DNA from: Bacteroidota bacterium
Lineage (GTDB): Bacteria > Bacteroidota > Kryptoniia > Kryptoniales > JAKASW01
Direction: 5' to 3'
Length of the DNA stretch: 12,229 nucleotides
Assembly (NCBI GenBank): GCA_021796055.1
Contig: JAJYOS010000094.1
Coordinates: 1 to 12,229, forward strand
A program made the position numbers and the translations under genes. The notes below the pieces were generated by a model. That model had not been told where the DNA came from. It saw only the letters and a program-made list of their open reading frames with translations, and ran no database searches. The first letter of the stretch is position 1. Each line of letters opens with the position of its first letter. Of the stretch, positions 1 through 8,280 are shown one piece after another.

Positions 1-38
1 TTCAGTACAACCCTTTTAATGAGCAACTGAGAACGTGA
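1..38 (+). CDS. C-terminal end of an upstream gene (partial)
   Basis: An open frame enters from the left edge and ends with TGA at 36-38; its last residues read QYNPFNEQLRT. The stop overlaps the GTG start of the next gene in the arrangement GTGA, a common sign of translational coupling inside an operon, and this is why I prefer this frame. A second frame, ending with TGA at 28-30, is also open to the edge, so the assignment is not certain. Too little is present to name a product; a neighbouring pectin-related outer-membrane or secreted protein would fit the context, but that is only inference. Confidence 0.4.
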   Translation, partial: QYNPFNEQLRT

Positions 39-1987
39 CAGGAATTTCATTTGTATTGGCGTTCGCTTTAGCGGGGCTTGCGAATTACCCTGCCCATCCC
101 GCAGCGATGAGAGAGAACGGCACTGCAGGGGATTTCGCGGGGCGGGGTGATGTGCCGTGGTCCGTGAGGATGACAGATGCAGTTCTCTCGAGGCTTCCCA
201 ATTACCTGACGTATGACAGCACCATGTCGTGGAACTATGAAGAAGGTGTTCTCCTCCACGCCATATGGAAAGTGTGGAAGAAGACAGGCGACAGAAAATA
301 TTTCGACTATGTCAAGAATAGCATCGACTATTACGTCACCGAAGACGGGACCATAAAGAGCTACAACCAGAGCGAGTACAGGCTTGATGACATCACGCCC
401 GGGCGAGTCGTCCTTGACCTTTACGCGGCGACGAAGGAACGGAGATACAAACTGGCCGCGCAAATCCTGAGAAAACAGTTGAAGGAGCAGCCGCGAATCA
501 AGGAGGGCGGGTTCTGGCACAAGAAGATTTATCCTGACCAGATGTGGCTCGACGGGCTATACATGGCCGAACCTTTTTACACGAAGTATGCGGAGATGTT
601 CAAGGAACCCGCGGACTACGACGATATCGCAAGGCAATTTATACTGACGGCAGACCATGCACGGGATCCGCGCACCGGACTATTCTATCACGCCTGGGAT
701 GAATCAAGAACCCAGAAGTGGGCGGACCCGAAGACGGGCGACTCGCCGACGTTCTGGGGAAGAGCGATGGGCTGGTACATGATGGGCCTTGTCGATGTGC
801 TCGACTACTTTCCAAAGGATAATCCCAACCGGGAGAAGCTGGTGAGCATTTTCCGCGGCCTGGCTTCAGCCCTTTTGAAATACCAGGACAAACAGACTAA
901 ATTGTGGTATCAGGTCGTCGACAAAGCCGGCGCAAAGGGAAATTACCTGGAATCTTCTGCCTCCGCGATGTTCGCTTACGCCTTTGCGAAGGGCTTCAAC
1001 AAAGGTTATCTGTCGAAGAAATATCTCGGTGCTGCCGGGGCGGCATTCGAGGGCTTGGTTGAGCATTCAATTATCGTTGGTCCAAGAGGAAACCCGACTC
1101 TGACAAATACCTGTGCGGGGGCGGGACTCGGCGGAAAACCGTACAGGGACGGGTCATATGAATATTATGTCTCGGTCCCGCGGGACGACAACGATTTCAA
1201 GGGCGTCGGGCCCTTTATACTGGGAGCACTCGAAATTGAAAAGGCCGAGAAAACGAAAGTTGTCTGTCTGGACTGTTACCATAATAATGAATGGAAGAAA
1301 AATGCAGAGGGCAGGGAAGTCCGCTATCATTATATCTGGGAGGATACGGCGAACTCAGGCTATTCCGAACTCGGCTCAGTAATCGCAAACCTCGGCGCAA
1401 GGATATCCGAGTCGCGTGTGTCTCCGACGAAATCTGTCCTCGACAAGGCTAGCATTTATATCATTGTCGACCCGGATACTCCTCAAGAGACAAAAGATCC
1501 GCACTACATTACCGACCCGGAAATCGAGTCCATAGTCTCATGGGTGAGAAACGGCGGCGTCCTGGCTGTCTTCGCGAACGACAGCGGCAATTGCGAATTC
1601 ACCCATTTGAACCGGCTGGCTGAACGTTTCGGAATTCAATTTAAGGAGGACAGTCGCAACGACGTCGTCGGCAAAGACTTCGAAGTCGGCGCTTTCTCGA
1701 ACTTGCCGAAGACCGCGATGTTTGAGGGTGTGAGGAAAATTTACCTCAAAGAGATCAGCACGCTCAAAATAAAAAGTCCCGCCAAATCTAACCTGACCGA
1801 TAATGGCGACGTCATTATGGCATCGGCACACTATGGAAAGGGATTCGTCTTCGCTGTGGGCGACCCCTGGTTTTACAACGAGTATATAGACAACCGCAAG
1901 CTGCCGGCAAGCTTCGACAATCTGGACGCGGCACGGAGTCTTTTTGAATGGCTACTTTCGAAGGCGAGCCCCGTCACCGCGGAGTAA
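35..1987 (+). CDS. Secreted GH105 unsaturated rhamnogalacturonyl hydrolase with C-terminal GATase-like domain
   Basis: Predicted to hydrolyse the unsaturated galacturonyl residue from the non-reducing end of oligosaccharides released by rhamnogalacturonan or pectate lyases (YteR/YesR family). Residues 40-405 form the (alpha/alpha)6 barrel. The 'QMWLDGLYMAEPF' motif carries D173, matching the catalytic Asp143 of YteR; 'LDDITPG' (D118/D119) matches Asp88; 'YHAWDE' (H219) and 'GRAMGWYMMGLVDVL' are family signatures. Family members are usually about 370-400 residues; this one has 650. Residues about 408-645 form an alpha/beta domain resembling DUF4350/GATase-like folds ('SWVRNGGVLAVFAND', 'YGKGFVFAVGDPWFYNEY'), common on secreted enzymes but without a known role here. 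The GTG start is chosen because the frame is closed by TGA at 20-22 and the start overlaps the upstream stop. The signal peptide (residues 1-24) is hydrophobic but lacks a basic n-region, so the start is only moderately secure. Confidence 0.9.
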   Translation: MTGISFVLAFALAGLANYPAHPAAMRENGTAGDFAGRGDVPWSVRMTDAVLSRLPNYLTYDSTMSWNYEEGVLLHAIWKVWKKTGDRKYFDYVKNSIDYYVTEDGTIKSYNQSEYRLDDITPGRVVLDLYAATKERRYKLAAQILRKQLKEQPRIKEGGFWHKKIYPDQMWLDGLYMAEPFYTKYAEMFKEPADYDDIARQFILTADHARDPRTGLFYHAWDESRTQKWADPKTGDSPTFWGRAMGWYMMGLVDVLDYFPKDNPNREKLVSIFRGLASALLKYQDKQTKLWYQVVDKAGAKGNYLESSASAMFAYAFAKGFNKGYLSKKYLGAAGAAFEGLVEHSIIVGPRGNPTLTNTCAGAGLGGKPYRDGSYEYYVSVPRDDNDFKGVGPFILGALEIEKAEKTKVVCLDCYHNNEWKKNAEGREVRYHYIWEDTANSGYSELGSVIANLGARISESRVSPTKSVLDKASIYIIVDPDTPQETKDPHYITDPEIESIVSWVRNGGVLAVFANDSGNCEFTHLNRLAERFGIQFKEDSRNDVVGKDFEVGAFSNLPKTAMFEGVRKIYLKEISTLKIKSPAKSNLTDNGDVIMASAHYGKGFVFAVGDPWFYNEYIDNRKLPASFDNLDAARSLFEWLLSKASPVTAE

Positions 1988-2057
1988 ATGAACCTTCAGC
2001 CCCGGTGGAAAGTGACTTTTTCGATTTCTAAAAGTATAAAAGAGGGAATTGAAACCG

Positions 2058-3470
2058 ATGAAGAAGAGCATACTTAACCGATATCGTTTTTTTGATCCTG
2101 ATGAGAAGACCAGGAAGAGCGCGTATGAATTATATCTGAAGGTAAAAAATCTTCCGATAATCAGTCCTCATGGTCACGTCGAGGCGAAACTCCTTGCGGA
2201 GAACCGGCCGTTTCCCGATCCGACCGAACTTCTCATAATACCCGATCATTATATCTACCGGATGCTTTATTCGCAGGGAATCTCGCTCGAGTCGCTTGGA
2301 ATTCCGACTATGGACGGCACGCCCGTAGAGAAAGATCATCGTAAGATATGGCAAATCTTTGGCGACAATTTCCACCTCTTCGCGGGAACGCCGACAGGCG
2401 TGTGGTTGCGCCATGAGCTCGTTGAAGTGTTCGGTATCGAAGAGAAACTGAACTCGAAGACCGCCATGAAGATCTATGAGCGGATGGTCGCGAAGCTGAA
2501 GACGAAGCAGTTTCTTCCGCGAACTCTATTCGAGAAATTCAACATAGAAGTGCTGAATACGACGGATTCGCCGTCCGATCCGCTTATCTACCATAAGAAG
2601 ATCAGAGAGTCCGGATGGAAAAAAAGAATAATCCCGTGCTTCAGGCCGGATGCCGCGGTAAACATTATGTCTCCAAAATGGAAAGACGAGATCGGGGCGA
2701 TCAGCAGGATTTCCGGAATCGATATTCATGACTACAGGAGCTTCATAAAGGCTTTCGAGAACCGCCGGGAGTACTTCAAGTCATTCGGTGGCGTTTCGAC
2801 GGACCAGGGAGTCGAGACTCCGTACGCTCACAGACTCACGGAGGGCGAGGCCGATGCGATTTTCCAAAGAGCGTTGAAAGGTCAGGCCACCGACAACGAT
2901 GCTGCTGCGTTCACGGCGAACATGCTCATGGAAATGGCTCGCATGAGCGTGGAGGATGGCCTCGTCATGCAAATCCATGCGGGCGCGATGAGAAATCATA
3001 ACAGGAAAGTTTTCGACAGGTTTGGAGCTGACAAAGGTGGAGACATTCCCGTTCGGGCCGAGTACACGAGAAACATGCACGAGTTCCTGAACGAGTTCGG
3101 CAACAATCCGAAATTCACAGTGGTTCTATTTACTCTCGATGAGACCACATATTCTCGCGAGCTGGCTCCGATAGCCGGGCATTATCCCGCGGTCAAGCTC
3201 GGCGCTTCATGGTGGTTCCACGACAGCATACAGGGAATGACGCGGTACAGGCAGAACATCACCGAGACGGCCGGGATTTACAATACGGTCGGTTTCACCG
3301 ACGATACGCGCGCTTTCCTTTCCATCCCAGCCCGTCACGATCTCGCGAGAAGAATGGATTCCAATTTCCTCGCAGGGCTTGTCGCACGGCACATCATTGA
3401 TAAGGACGAGGCCCGCTCATTGGGTAAGGCACTCGCATACGACCTGGCGAAGAAAGCTTACAGGCTCTGA
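2058..3470 (+). CDS. uxaC: Uronate (glucuronate/galacturonate) isomerase
   Basis: Cytoplasmic enzyme of the amidohydrolase superfamily converting D-galacturonate to D-tagaturonate and D-glucuronate to D-fructuronate, the first step of uronate catabolism. The 470-residue length matches E. coli UxaC. The early metal-binding HxH is H38/H40 in 'SPHGHVEAKLL'. Typical family blocks follow: 'IIPDHYIYRMLYSQGI', 'GASWWF' (382-387), 'TDDTR' (414-418) and 'RHDLARR' (from 426). An in-frame TTG at 2049 would add three residues but lies only two bases after the AGAGGG motif (2041-2046); the ATG at 2058 is 11 bases from it and gives the normal length. It lies 70 bases after the GH105 gene, which suits a shared transcript joining oligosaccharide cleavage to uronate catabolism. 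Confidence 0.95.
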   Translation: MKKSILNRYRFFDPDEKTRKSAYELYLKVKNLPIISPHGHVEAKLLAENRPFPDPTELLIIPDHYIYRMLYSQGISLESLGIPTMDGTPVEKDHRKIWQIFGDNFHLFAGTPTGVWLRHELVEVFGIEEKLNSKTAMKIYERMVAKLKTKQFLPRTLFEKFNIEVLNTTDSPSDPLIYHKKIRESGWKKRIIPCFRPDAAVNIMSPKWKDEIGAISRISGIDIHDYRSFIKAFENRREYFKSFGGVSTDQGVETPYAHRLTEGEADAIFQRALKGQATDNDAAAFTANMLMEMARMSVEDGLVMQIHAGAMRNHNRKVFDRFGADKGGDIPVRAEYTRNMHEFLNEFGNNPKFTVVLFTLDETTYSRELAPIAGHYPAVKLGASWWFHDSIQGMTRYRQNITETAGIYNTVGFTDDTRAFLSIPARHDLARRMDSNFLAGLVARHIIDKDEARSLGKALAYDLAKKAYRL

Positions 3471-3539
3471 TGGTTGGGAAGGAAGGTATTTTCTTCGTCA
3501 AACCTTATGAAATGGTGTGGAAATTCGCTAATTTTCTTA

Positions 3540-3560
3540 CAGTAACCGGTCAAGTTACTG
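3540..3560 (+). promoter_or_regulatory. Candidate LacI-type operator upstream of the regulator gene
   Basis: The 7-bp arms CAGTAAC (3540-3546) and GTTACTG (3554-3560) form a perfect inverted repeat with a 7-base spacer. Bases 3541-3554 (AGTAACCGGTCAAG) align with similar 14-mers at 4793, 9084 and 9096, and contain the ACCGGT core usual for LacI-family operators. The site ends 30 bases before the LacI ATG, a position fit for autoregulation. Binding by this particular regulator is inferred. Confidence 0.5.
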
Positions 3561-3572
3561 CGTTGATTAAAT

Positions 3573-3579
3573 AGGAGGG
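3573..3579 (+). promoter_or_regulatory. Ribosome binding site of the LacI-family gene
   Basis: AGGAGGG is a near-perfect Shine-Dalgarno sequence. It rules out the in-frame GTG at 3579, which lies inside it. Two starts remain: TTG at 3585 (6 bases from AGGAGG) and ATG at 3591 (12 bases). Confidence 0.7.
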
Positions 3580-3590
3580 TGAATTTGAAC

Positions 3591-4634
3591 ATGAAACCCC
3601 ACGTCACGCTGAGCGACATCGCGAAGCAACTCAACGTGTCGAAAGTCACGGTTTCAAAAGCCCTTAGAGGGCATCCGGATATCTCACGCGAGACGACCAG
3701 GCTCGTGAAGAAAGTTGCCGAGGAGCTCGGTTACACTCCGAATTTCGCGGCGAGGAATCTTTCATCACGCAAGTCCAGTACCATCGGAGTCGTCGTTCCG
3801 AAAATCGCTCATTTCTTTTTCAGTTCCGTGATAGAAGCGATCTATGACGAGGCATTCTACAACAACTACGATATTGCGCTTACAGTGTCGCAGGAAAATG
3901 CCGAGCGCGAGAAAAAGCATATCGAGACATTGATGGCAATGCGCGTGGACGGGATCATCGTCTCGATCACCCAGGAAACAAAAGACAGTGCGATATTCGA
4001 AAAGGTCGTCAGCCGGAACGTACCGCTGGTCTTCATGGACAGGGTGCTTCAGATGAACGGGACAAGCCAGGTGACGGTCGATGACAAAGGCGGTGCCATG
4101 AGGGCAATCGAGCTCGCGATCAGCAACGGCTACACGAAGATTGCACACATAGGCGGCTATAAAGAAATAAACATCGGTAGGAACAGGTACGAAGGTTTTG
4201 CGGAAGCGATGAGGAAGCACGGGTTGCCACTTCAGCCGGAATGGGTAATCCACGGCGGCTTCGGAGAAGACGACGGCTACCAGGGTTTCATGAGAATTTA
4301 CAAGAGCGGGAAAATGCCGGAATTCATCTTTGCGGTGACCTACCCTGTCGCGCTCGGCGTGTACGCGGCTGCCAGCGACGTAGGAGTGAGAATACCCGAT
4401 GACCTTGACATAATCTGTTTCGGAAGTGCCAGCATAAACAAGTTTCTCAAACCTGCTCTCAGTTATGTCGATCAGCCGACCCGTACACTCGGCAAGGCTG
4501 CCCTCGACCTTGTGCTCGAGCACGTTCGCGAATCGGAAGACTATCAGCCGAAACATGTGGAAGTGCCCACGGAACTGGTCATCCGCGATACCTGCATCAA
4601 GAAAAAACTCATTCTTGATTCCGCTGCCAAATAG
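3591..4634 (+). CDS. LacI-family transcriptional regulator, probably of the pectin/uronate genes
   Basis: DNA-binding regulator of 347 residues. The N-terminal helix-turn-helix is at about 6-25 ('TLSDIAKQLNVSKVTVSKAL'), followed by 'RGHPDIS' and a hinge helix near 50-59 ('NFAARNLSS') with the leucine that intercalates in LacI-PurR proteins. The periplasmic-binding-protein-like effector domain begins at about 63 ('STIGVVVPKIAHFFFSSV') and ends in 'VPTELVIRDTC'. It sits between uxaC and the KDPG aldolase/KDG kinase pair, so the effector is probably a uronate intermediate such as 2-keto-3-deoxygluconate or its phosphate; this comes from context only. Similar 14-bp palindrome-like sites lie before it and before two other units. 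The ATG at 3591 is preferred, with TTG at 3585 as the alternative. Confidence 0.92.
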   Translation: MKPHVTLSDIAKQLNVSKVTVSKALRGHPDISRETTRLVKKVAEELGYTPNFAARNLSSRKSSTIGVVVPKIAHFFFSSVIEAIYDEAFYNNYDIALTVSQENAEREKKHIETLMAMRVDGIIVSITQETKDSAIFEKVVSRNVPLVFMDRVLQMNGTSQVTVDDKGGAMRAIELAISNGYTKIAHIGGYKEINIGRNRYEGFAEAMRKHGLPLQPEWVIHGGFGEDDGYQGFMRIYKSGKMPEFIFAVTYPVALGVYAAASDVGVRIPDDLDIICFGSASINKFLKPALSYVDQPTRTLGKAALDLVLEHVRESEDYQPKHVEVPTELVIRDTCIKKKLILDSAAK

Positions 4635-4644
4635 AGCCCTCACG

Positions 4645-4673
4645 TCCGGCGTCTCATCCCGAGCTTTGCCGGA
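4645..4673 (+). terminator. Weak hairpin after the LacI gene
   Basis: TCCGGC (4645-4650) pairs with GCCGGA (4668-4673) across a 17-base loop, starting 11 bases after the LacI stop. No T-run follows, so this is only a possible transcript end. Confidence 0.2.
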
Positions 4674-4730
4674 GTAATCTCACCGCGCGGATGACCGTTC
4701 AGCAGTCTTCCCACCAATGTAATTCGCGTC

Positions 4731-4751
4731 CGGTTATCGTTACCGGTTTCC
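4731..4751 (+). promoter_or_regulatory. Candidate operator region upstream of KDPG aldolase gene
   Basis: GGTTATCGTTACCG (4732-4745) shares GTTATCGTT with the site at 9097-9105. An overlapping ACCGGT core at 4742-4747 (CGTTACCGGTTTCC, 4738-4751) resembles the other sites when read on the reverse strand. The match to the 14-mer set is weaker than for the sites at 3541, 4793 and 9084. It lies about 80 bases before the aldolase start. Confidence 0.35.
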
Positions 4752-4792
4752 CAAGCATGTATGCGGCGGTATTTTTAGGTTTTGTGTTGGCC

Positions 4793-4806
4793 ATTAATCG
4801 GTTAAA
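4793..4806 (+). promoter_or_regulatory. Candidate LacI-type operator just upstream of KDPG aldolase gene
   Basis: ATTAATCGGTTAAA contains TTAATCGGTTAA (4794-4805), a 12-mer in which five of six base pairs are symmetric, with a central CG as in LacI-family operators. It shares ATCGGTTAA with bases 9088-9096. It ends 17 bases before the ATG, where a bound repressor would block initiation or early elongation. Confidence 0.5.
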
Positions 4807-4823
4807 TTTGAAAAAACAATGAT

Positions 4824-5483
4824 ATGAAAAGAGAAGAAATTGTCGGGAAGATAATTGAGGGCGGCGCAGTTGCAGTCGTAAGGCTTAAAGATCCCTATAA
4901 GCTCATCAAAGTGGCGGAGGCGATTTATCGCGGCGGAGTGCTGGGTCTGGAGATAACGATGACCGTTCCGAATGCCATAAAGGTAATCGCGGAGGCGAGC
5001 AGGGAAATCGGAAGCTACATGAACGTCGGAGTCGGTTCTGTACTCAACGCCGAGACTGCACGGAAGGCGATCGATGCAGGGGCAAGATATGTGGTGAGTC
5101 CGATTTATAAAAAGGAGATCATCGACGCCGCACACGAGAGCGACGTGCCGGCGATGCCGGGCGCGTTCACTCCGACTGAAATCCAAACCGCTTATGAATC
5201 CGGTGCAGACATCGTGAAAGTGTTTCCCGCCGATGTCGTTGGTATGGCGTTCTTCAAGGGTGTCCTTGCCCCGATGCCGCACTTGAAACTAATGCCGACG
5301 GGAGGAGTGACGCTGACGAATGCCGGAGACTGGCTGAAAGCCGGTGCCTGCGCCGTGGGCGTCGGAACCGCGCTGCTCGACAAGAAAGCCATCGAAGCGG
5401 AAAACTATAAGGCCCTGACTGAAAATGCGATAATCCTGATGGAAAGTATAGCTGACGCACGACAGGAAACGAAGACTGCATAA
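4824..5483 (+). CDS. eda: 2-keto-3-deoxy-6-phosphogluconate (KDPG) aldolase
   Basis: Class I aldolase of the cytoplasm that splits KDPG to pyruvate and glyceraldehyde 3-phosphate, the last step of uronate catabolism. The 219-residue length is usual for the family. The Schiff-base lysine is K132 in 'DIVKVFPAD', the general acid-base glutamate is E43 in 'GLEITMT', and the phosphate-binding turns are 'PTGGV' (158-162) and 'GVGTALLD'. No Shine-Dalgarno sequence is visible before the ATG (the upstream stretch is A-rich), but no better in-frame start exists and the protein begins as expected. It is followed 33 bases later by the KDG kinase gene, so the two consecutive steps are probably cotranscribed. 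The name kdgA is also used for this gene. Confidence 0.94.
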   Translation: MKREEIVGKIIEGGAVAVVRLKDPYKLIKVAEAIYRGGVLGLEITMTVPNAIKVIAEASREIGSYMNVGVGSVLNAETARKAIDAGARYVVSPIYKKEIIDAAHESDVPAMPGAFTPTEIQTAYESGADIVKVFPADVVGMAFFKGVLAPMPHLKLMPTGGVTLTNAGDWLKAGACAVGVGTALLDKKAIEAENYKALTENAIILMESIADARQETKTA

Positions 5484-5516
5484 TGGCTGAATCCCGAACA
5501 ATTACAGGTAGTTCAA

Positions 5517-6551
5517 ATGGCTGATAAAGTTGTCACGATGGGTGAGATAATGCTGAGGTTGTCCACCCCCGGGTATTCAAGGTTCGTCCAGTCGCAGCAG
5601 TTCGACGTAAATTACGGCGGCGGCGAGGCTAATGTCGCGGTGTCTCTCGCCAATTTTGGCCTGGACAGTTACTTCATTTCGAAGATTCCCAAACACGAGA
5701 TCGGCCAGTCGGCTGTAAACAGCTTGCGTCGTTACGGCGTCAAAACGGACTACATCGTTCGCGGAGGCGACAGGCTCGGAATTTACTTTCTCGAATCGGG
5801 CGCAAGCCAGAGAGCCTCGAAAGTAATTTATGACAGGGCGAACGCCGCGGTAACGGAGCTCGGGAAAAGCGACCTCGACTGGGACAAAGTCTTCTCCGGC
5901 GCGAAGTGGTTTCATTGGACCGGGATTACACCGGCTCTCGGAACGAAAGCGCAGGAAGCCCTGAAAGCGGCGTGCGTGGCGGCGAAGAAGAACGGGGCTA
6001 CGATCAGTGCCGACCTGAATTACAGGGCGAAACTCTGGACCACGAAGGAGGCACAAGCCGTGATGGTGCCGATGATGGAGTACGTCGACGTCTGCATCGC
6101 GAACGAGGAAGATGCCGAGAAGAGTCTCGGCTTTCAGGCGGGCACCACGAATGTCGAAAGTGGGGAGCTGGATGAAAAAGGTTATTTCGAACTCGCCCGA
6201 AGGCTGAAGGAAAAATTCGATTTCAAGACAGTTGCGATTACTCTGCGTGAGAGTTTCTCTGCATCCCGCAACGGCTGGAGTGCAGTGATGCACGACGATA
6301 AAGAATGCAGGCAGGCGTACCGTTCAAAGCGCTACGATGTGCAGATTGTCGACAGGGTCGGCGGAGGCGATTCGTTCGCCGGAGGTTTGATTTACGGTCT
6401 GCTGAACATGACCGATACGAGACAGGCGCTGGAATTCGCCGTTGCGGCTTCGTGTCTCAAGCAGACAATTCCAGGTGATTTCAATTTCGTATCGGTCGAC
6501 GAAGTTGAGAAGCTCGCCAAAGGTAGCGGGTCGGGAAGAGTCGACAGATAG
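5517..6551 (+). CDS. kdgK: PfkB-family sugar kinase, probable 2-keto-3-deoxygluconate kinase
   Basis: Phosphorylates 2-keto-3-deoxygluconate with ATP to KDPG, the substrate of the aldolase encoded just upstream. The 344-residue ribokinase-fold protein shows the N-terminal 'VTMGEIMLRLSTPGYSRF' start typical of KdgK, the glycine pair region 'YGGGEANVAVSLANFG' (33-48), and the PfkB signature 'DRVGGGDSFAGGLIYGL' with catalytic base D285 and its anion-hole glycines. 'SADLNYRAKLW' (164-174) is also characteristic of KDG kinases. The assignment to KDG rather than another sugar rests on these blocks and on adjacency to KDPG aldolase. The ATG at 5517 follows a weak AGGT motif. An adenosine or fructose kinase is possible but less likely. 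Confidence 0.9.
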   Translation: MADKVVTMGEIMLRLSTPGYSRFVQSQQFDVNYGGGEANVAVSLANFGLDSYFISKIPKHEIGQSAVNSLRRYGVKTDYIVRGGDRLGIYFLESGASQRASKVIYDRANAAVTELGKSDLDWDKVFSGAKWFHWTGITPALGTKAQEALKAACVAAKKNGATISADLNYRAKLWTTKEAQAVMVPMMEYVDVCIANEEDAEKSLGFQAGTTNVESGELDEKGYFELARRLKEKFDFKTVAITLRESFSASRNGWSAVMHDDKECRQAYRSKRYDVQIVDRVGGGDSFAGGLIYGLLNMTDTRQALEFAVAASCLKQTIPGDFNFVSVDEVEKLAKGSGSGRVDR

Positions 6552-6609
6552 ACAGAAATCCACCGGCTCCGCGATCTGATCGTTCGGTCGCGACTACTGG
6601 AGATGCAGG

Positions 6610-8241
6610 ATGCGGTTCTTAAAGAAAGCCGTCGTTTTCTTCTTCGCGCTCGCAATTTGCGGTTCCCAATCCGGCAGAGTACAGACCGGCACACGGGAAC
6701 CCGGTGGCCCGTGGGTCCCGGACAGCGCGGGCAAAACTTACAGGAACCCGGTGATATTCGCGGATTATTCGGACCCTGACGTGTGCAGGAGAGGAGACGA
6801 TTTCTATCTGGTCTCCTCAAGCTTCAACCAGGTTCCCGGCCTGCCGATCCTCGAATCGAAGGACCTCGTCAATTGGAAAATCATCGGTCACGCCCTCCTT
6901 CGCCTTCCACCTTATGACCACTACGATTCTGTGCGCCCGGGCGACGGCGTTTGGGCTCCCGCGATCCGATTCCATGACCACAAGCTCTACGTCTACTATC
7001 CCGATCCCGACTTCGGCATTTATCTGGTCACGGCGAAGAACGCGGCCGGCCCATGGTCCGATCCGCTCCTGGTCCAGGCGGGGAAAGGACTGGAAGATCC
7101 CTGTCCTTTTTGGGATGACAATGGCCAGGCTTATCTGATACATGCCTATGCCGGGAGCCGTGCCGGTATTAAGAGCGTGCTCGTTCTGAACAGGATGAGC
7201 CCGGATGGCACAAAGCTTCTCGATGACGGTGTGATTGTGTACGACGGCCACGGCATCGATCCGACGATTGAAGGACCAAAACTCTACAAACGTAAGGGCT
7301 ACTATTACATTTTCGCGCCTGCGGGCGGCGTGACAAACGGCTGGCAGGTTGTCCTGAGGTCGCAGCATATTTACGGTCCGTATGAAAGACGGGTGGTGCT
7401 TCACCAGGGAAGGACAAACATCAACGGTCCTCACCAGGGAGCGTGGATCGAAACGGCGCGGGGCCAGTCATGGTTCATCCATTTCCAGGACAGAGGAGCT
7501 TACGGGAGAGTCGATCTTCTTGAGCCGATGATGTGGAAAGACGGGTGGCCGCTGATAGGTTCGGCCGTAAATGGTGACAGCGTCGGTGAACCGGTGTATT
7601 CCTTTGCAAAGCCGGATGTGGGAAAGTATCCCGACGAAGTACCTCAGACCTCTGATGAGTTCAACGGTACCAGTATCGGATTACAGTGGCAGTGGCAGGC
7701 GAATCCAGGGCCGACATGGGCATTTCCTTCCGGCAGTCTCGGCTACATGCGTCTCTACGCGCAAAAACTTCCGGACGGTTTCAGGAACTACTGGACCGTT
7801 CCCAACATATTGTCCCAGAAATTTCCGGCGGAGGCATTCACTGCCACAACGAAGCTGCGCTTCTCGCCGAAATCAGACGGAGACCGGGCAGGATTGATAG
7901 TGCTTGGTTCCAGCTATGCCTACATCTCGTTAGTCAGGAAGTCCGGCGAAATCTATTTGACATTTACCACGTGCGAAGGAGCCGACAGGGGAAACCCTGA
8001 AGATGAAAAAGCGATCACCAGGGCTTCCGATTCGTGGGTTTATCTGAGGGTTTCAGTCACTGCCGGAGCGGTTTGCAGTTTCAGTTACAGTTTTGACGGG
8101 AAACAATTCCATTACATCGGTGAAGATTTCCTCGCGAAGCCCGGTCGCTGGATCGGCTCGAAGCTCGGCATCTTCTGTACGAGCACGACAAGGATGAATG
8201 ATTCAGGATATGCGGACTTCGACTGGTTCAGGGTTAGATGA
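6610..8241 (+). CDS. Secreted GH43 glycosidase with C-terminal beta-sandwich
   Basis: Five-bladed beta-propeller hydrolase, probably an alpha-L-arabinofuranosidase or beta-xylosidase acting on pectin or hemicellulose side chains. The three catalytic carboxylates are visible: base D55 in 'DYSDPDV', pKa-modulating D163 in 'LEDPCPFWDD', and acid E221 in 'IEGPKLYKRKG'. 'FNQVPGLPILESKDLVNW' and 'GDGVWAPAIRFHD' are typical of the GH43 subfamilies that carry a C-terminal GH43_C2-type sandwich, seen here from about residue 345 ('TSDEFNGTSIGLQWQWQANP') to the end. The signal peptide is residues 1-22 or so; 'LAIC' (15-18) is a poor lipobox because Ile precedes the Cys. GGAG lies 7 bases before the ATG. 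The gene follows kdgK by 58 bases. Subfamily and substrate cannot be fixed from sequence alone. Confidence 0.92.
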   Translation: MRFLKKAVVFFFALAICGSQSGRVQTGTREPGGPWVPDSAGKTYRNPVIFADYSDPDVCRRGDDFYLVSSSFNQVPGLPILESKDLVNWKIIGHALLRLPPYDHYDSVRPGDGVWAPAIRFHDHKLYVYYPDPDFGIYLVTAKNAAGPWSDPLLVQAGKGLEDPCPFWDDNGQAYLIHAYAGSRAGIKSVLVLNRMSPDGTKLLDDGVIVYDGHGIDPTIEGPKLYKRKGYYYIFAPAGGVTNGWQVVLRSQHIYGPYERRVVLHQGRTNINGPHQGAWIETARGQSWFIHFQDRGAYGRVDLLEPMMWKDGWPLIGSAVNGDSVGEPVYSFAKPDVGKYPDEVPQTSDEFNGTSIGLQWQWQANPGPTWAFPSGSLGYMRLYAQKLPDGFRNYWTVPNILSQKFPAEAFTATTKLRFSPKSDGDRAGLIVLGSSYAYISLVRKSGEIYLTFTTCEGADRGNPEDEKAITRASDSWVYLRVSVTAGAVCSFSYSFDGKQFHYIGEDFLAKPGRWIGSKLGIFCTSTTRMNDSGYADFDWFRVR

Positions 8242-8280
8242 GCCATTCGTGGAGCGTGAATGCTGATTGGAGCAGAAGCG

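Noticed and set aside
2049..2057. TTG start for the uronate isomerase
   Set aside because: It is two bases from the ribosome-binding motif; ATG at 2058 has workable spacing and gives the usual 470 residues.
3765..4643. Long reverse-strand open frame (292 codons) opposite the LacI gene
   Set aside because: It lies almost wholly antisense to a clear LacI-family gene, its translation is Cys/His-rich without any recognisable domain, and it is explained by codon bias of the real gene.
5577..6293. Reverse-strand open frame (238 codons) opposite the KDG kinase gene
   Set aside because: The kinase is complete with its PfkB signature; the antisense frame shows no domain.
6655..6663. Lipobox in the GH43 signal peptide (LAIC)
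   Set aside because: The residue before the Cys is Ile, where Gly, Ala or Ser is expected, so lipoprotein processing is unlikely.
8260..8280. Earlier ATG start for the SGNH hydrolase
   Set aside because: It would put an acidic, non-basic stretch before an otherwise normal signal peptide; GGAG precedes both starts, but ATG 8281 fits better.
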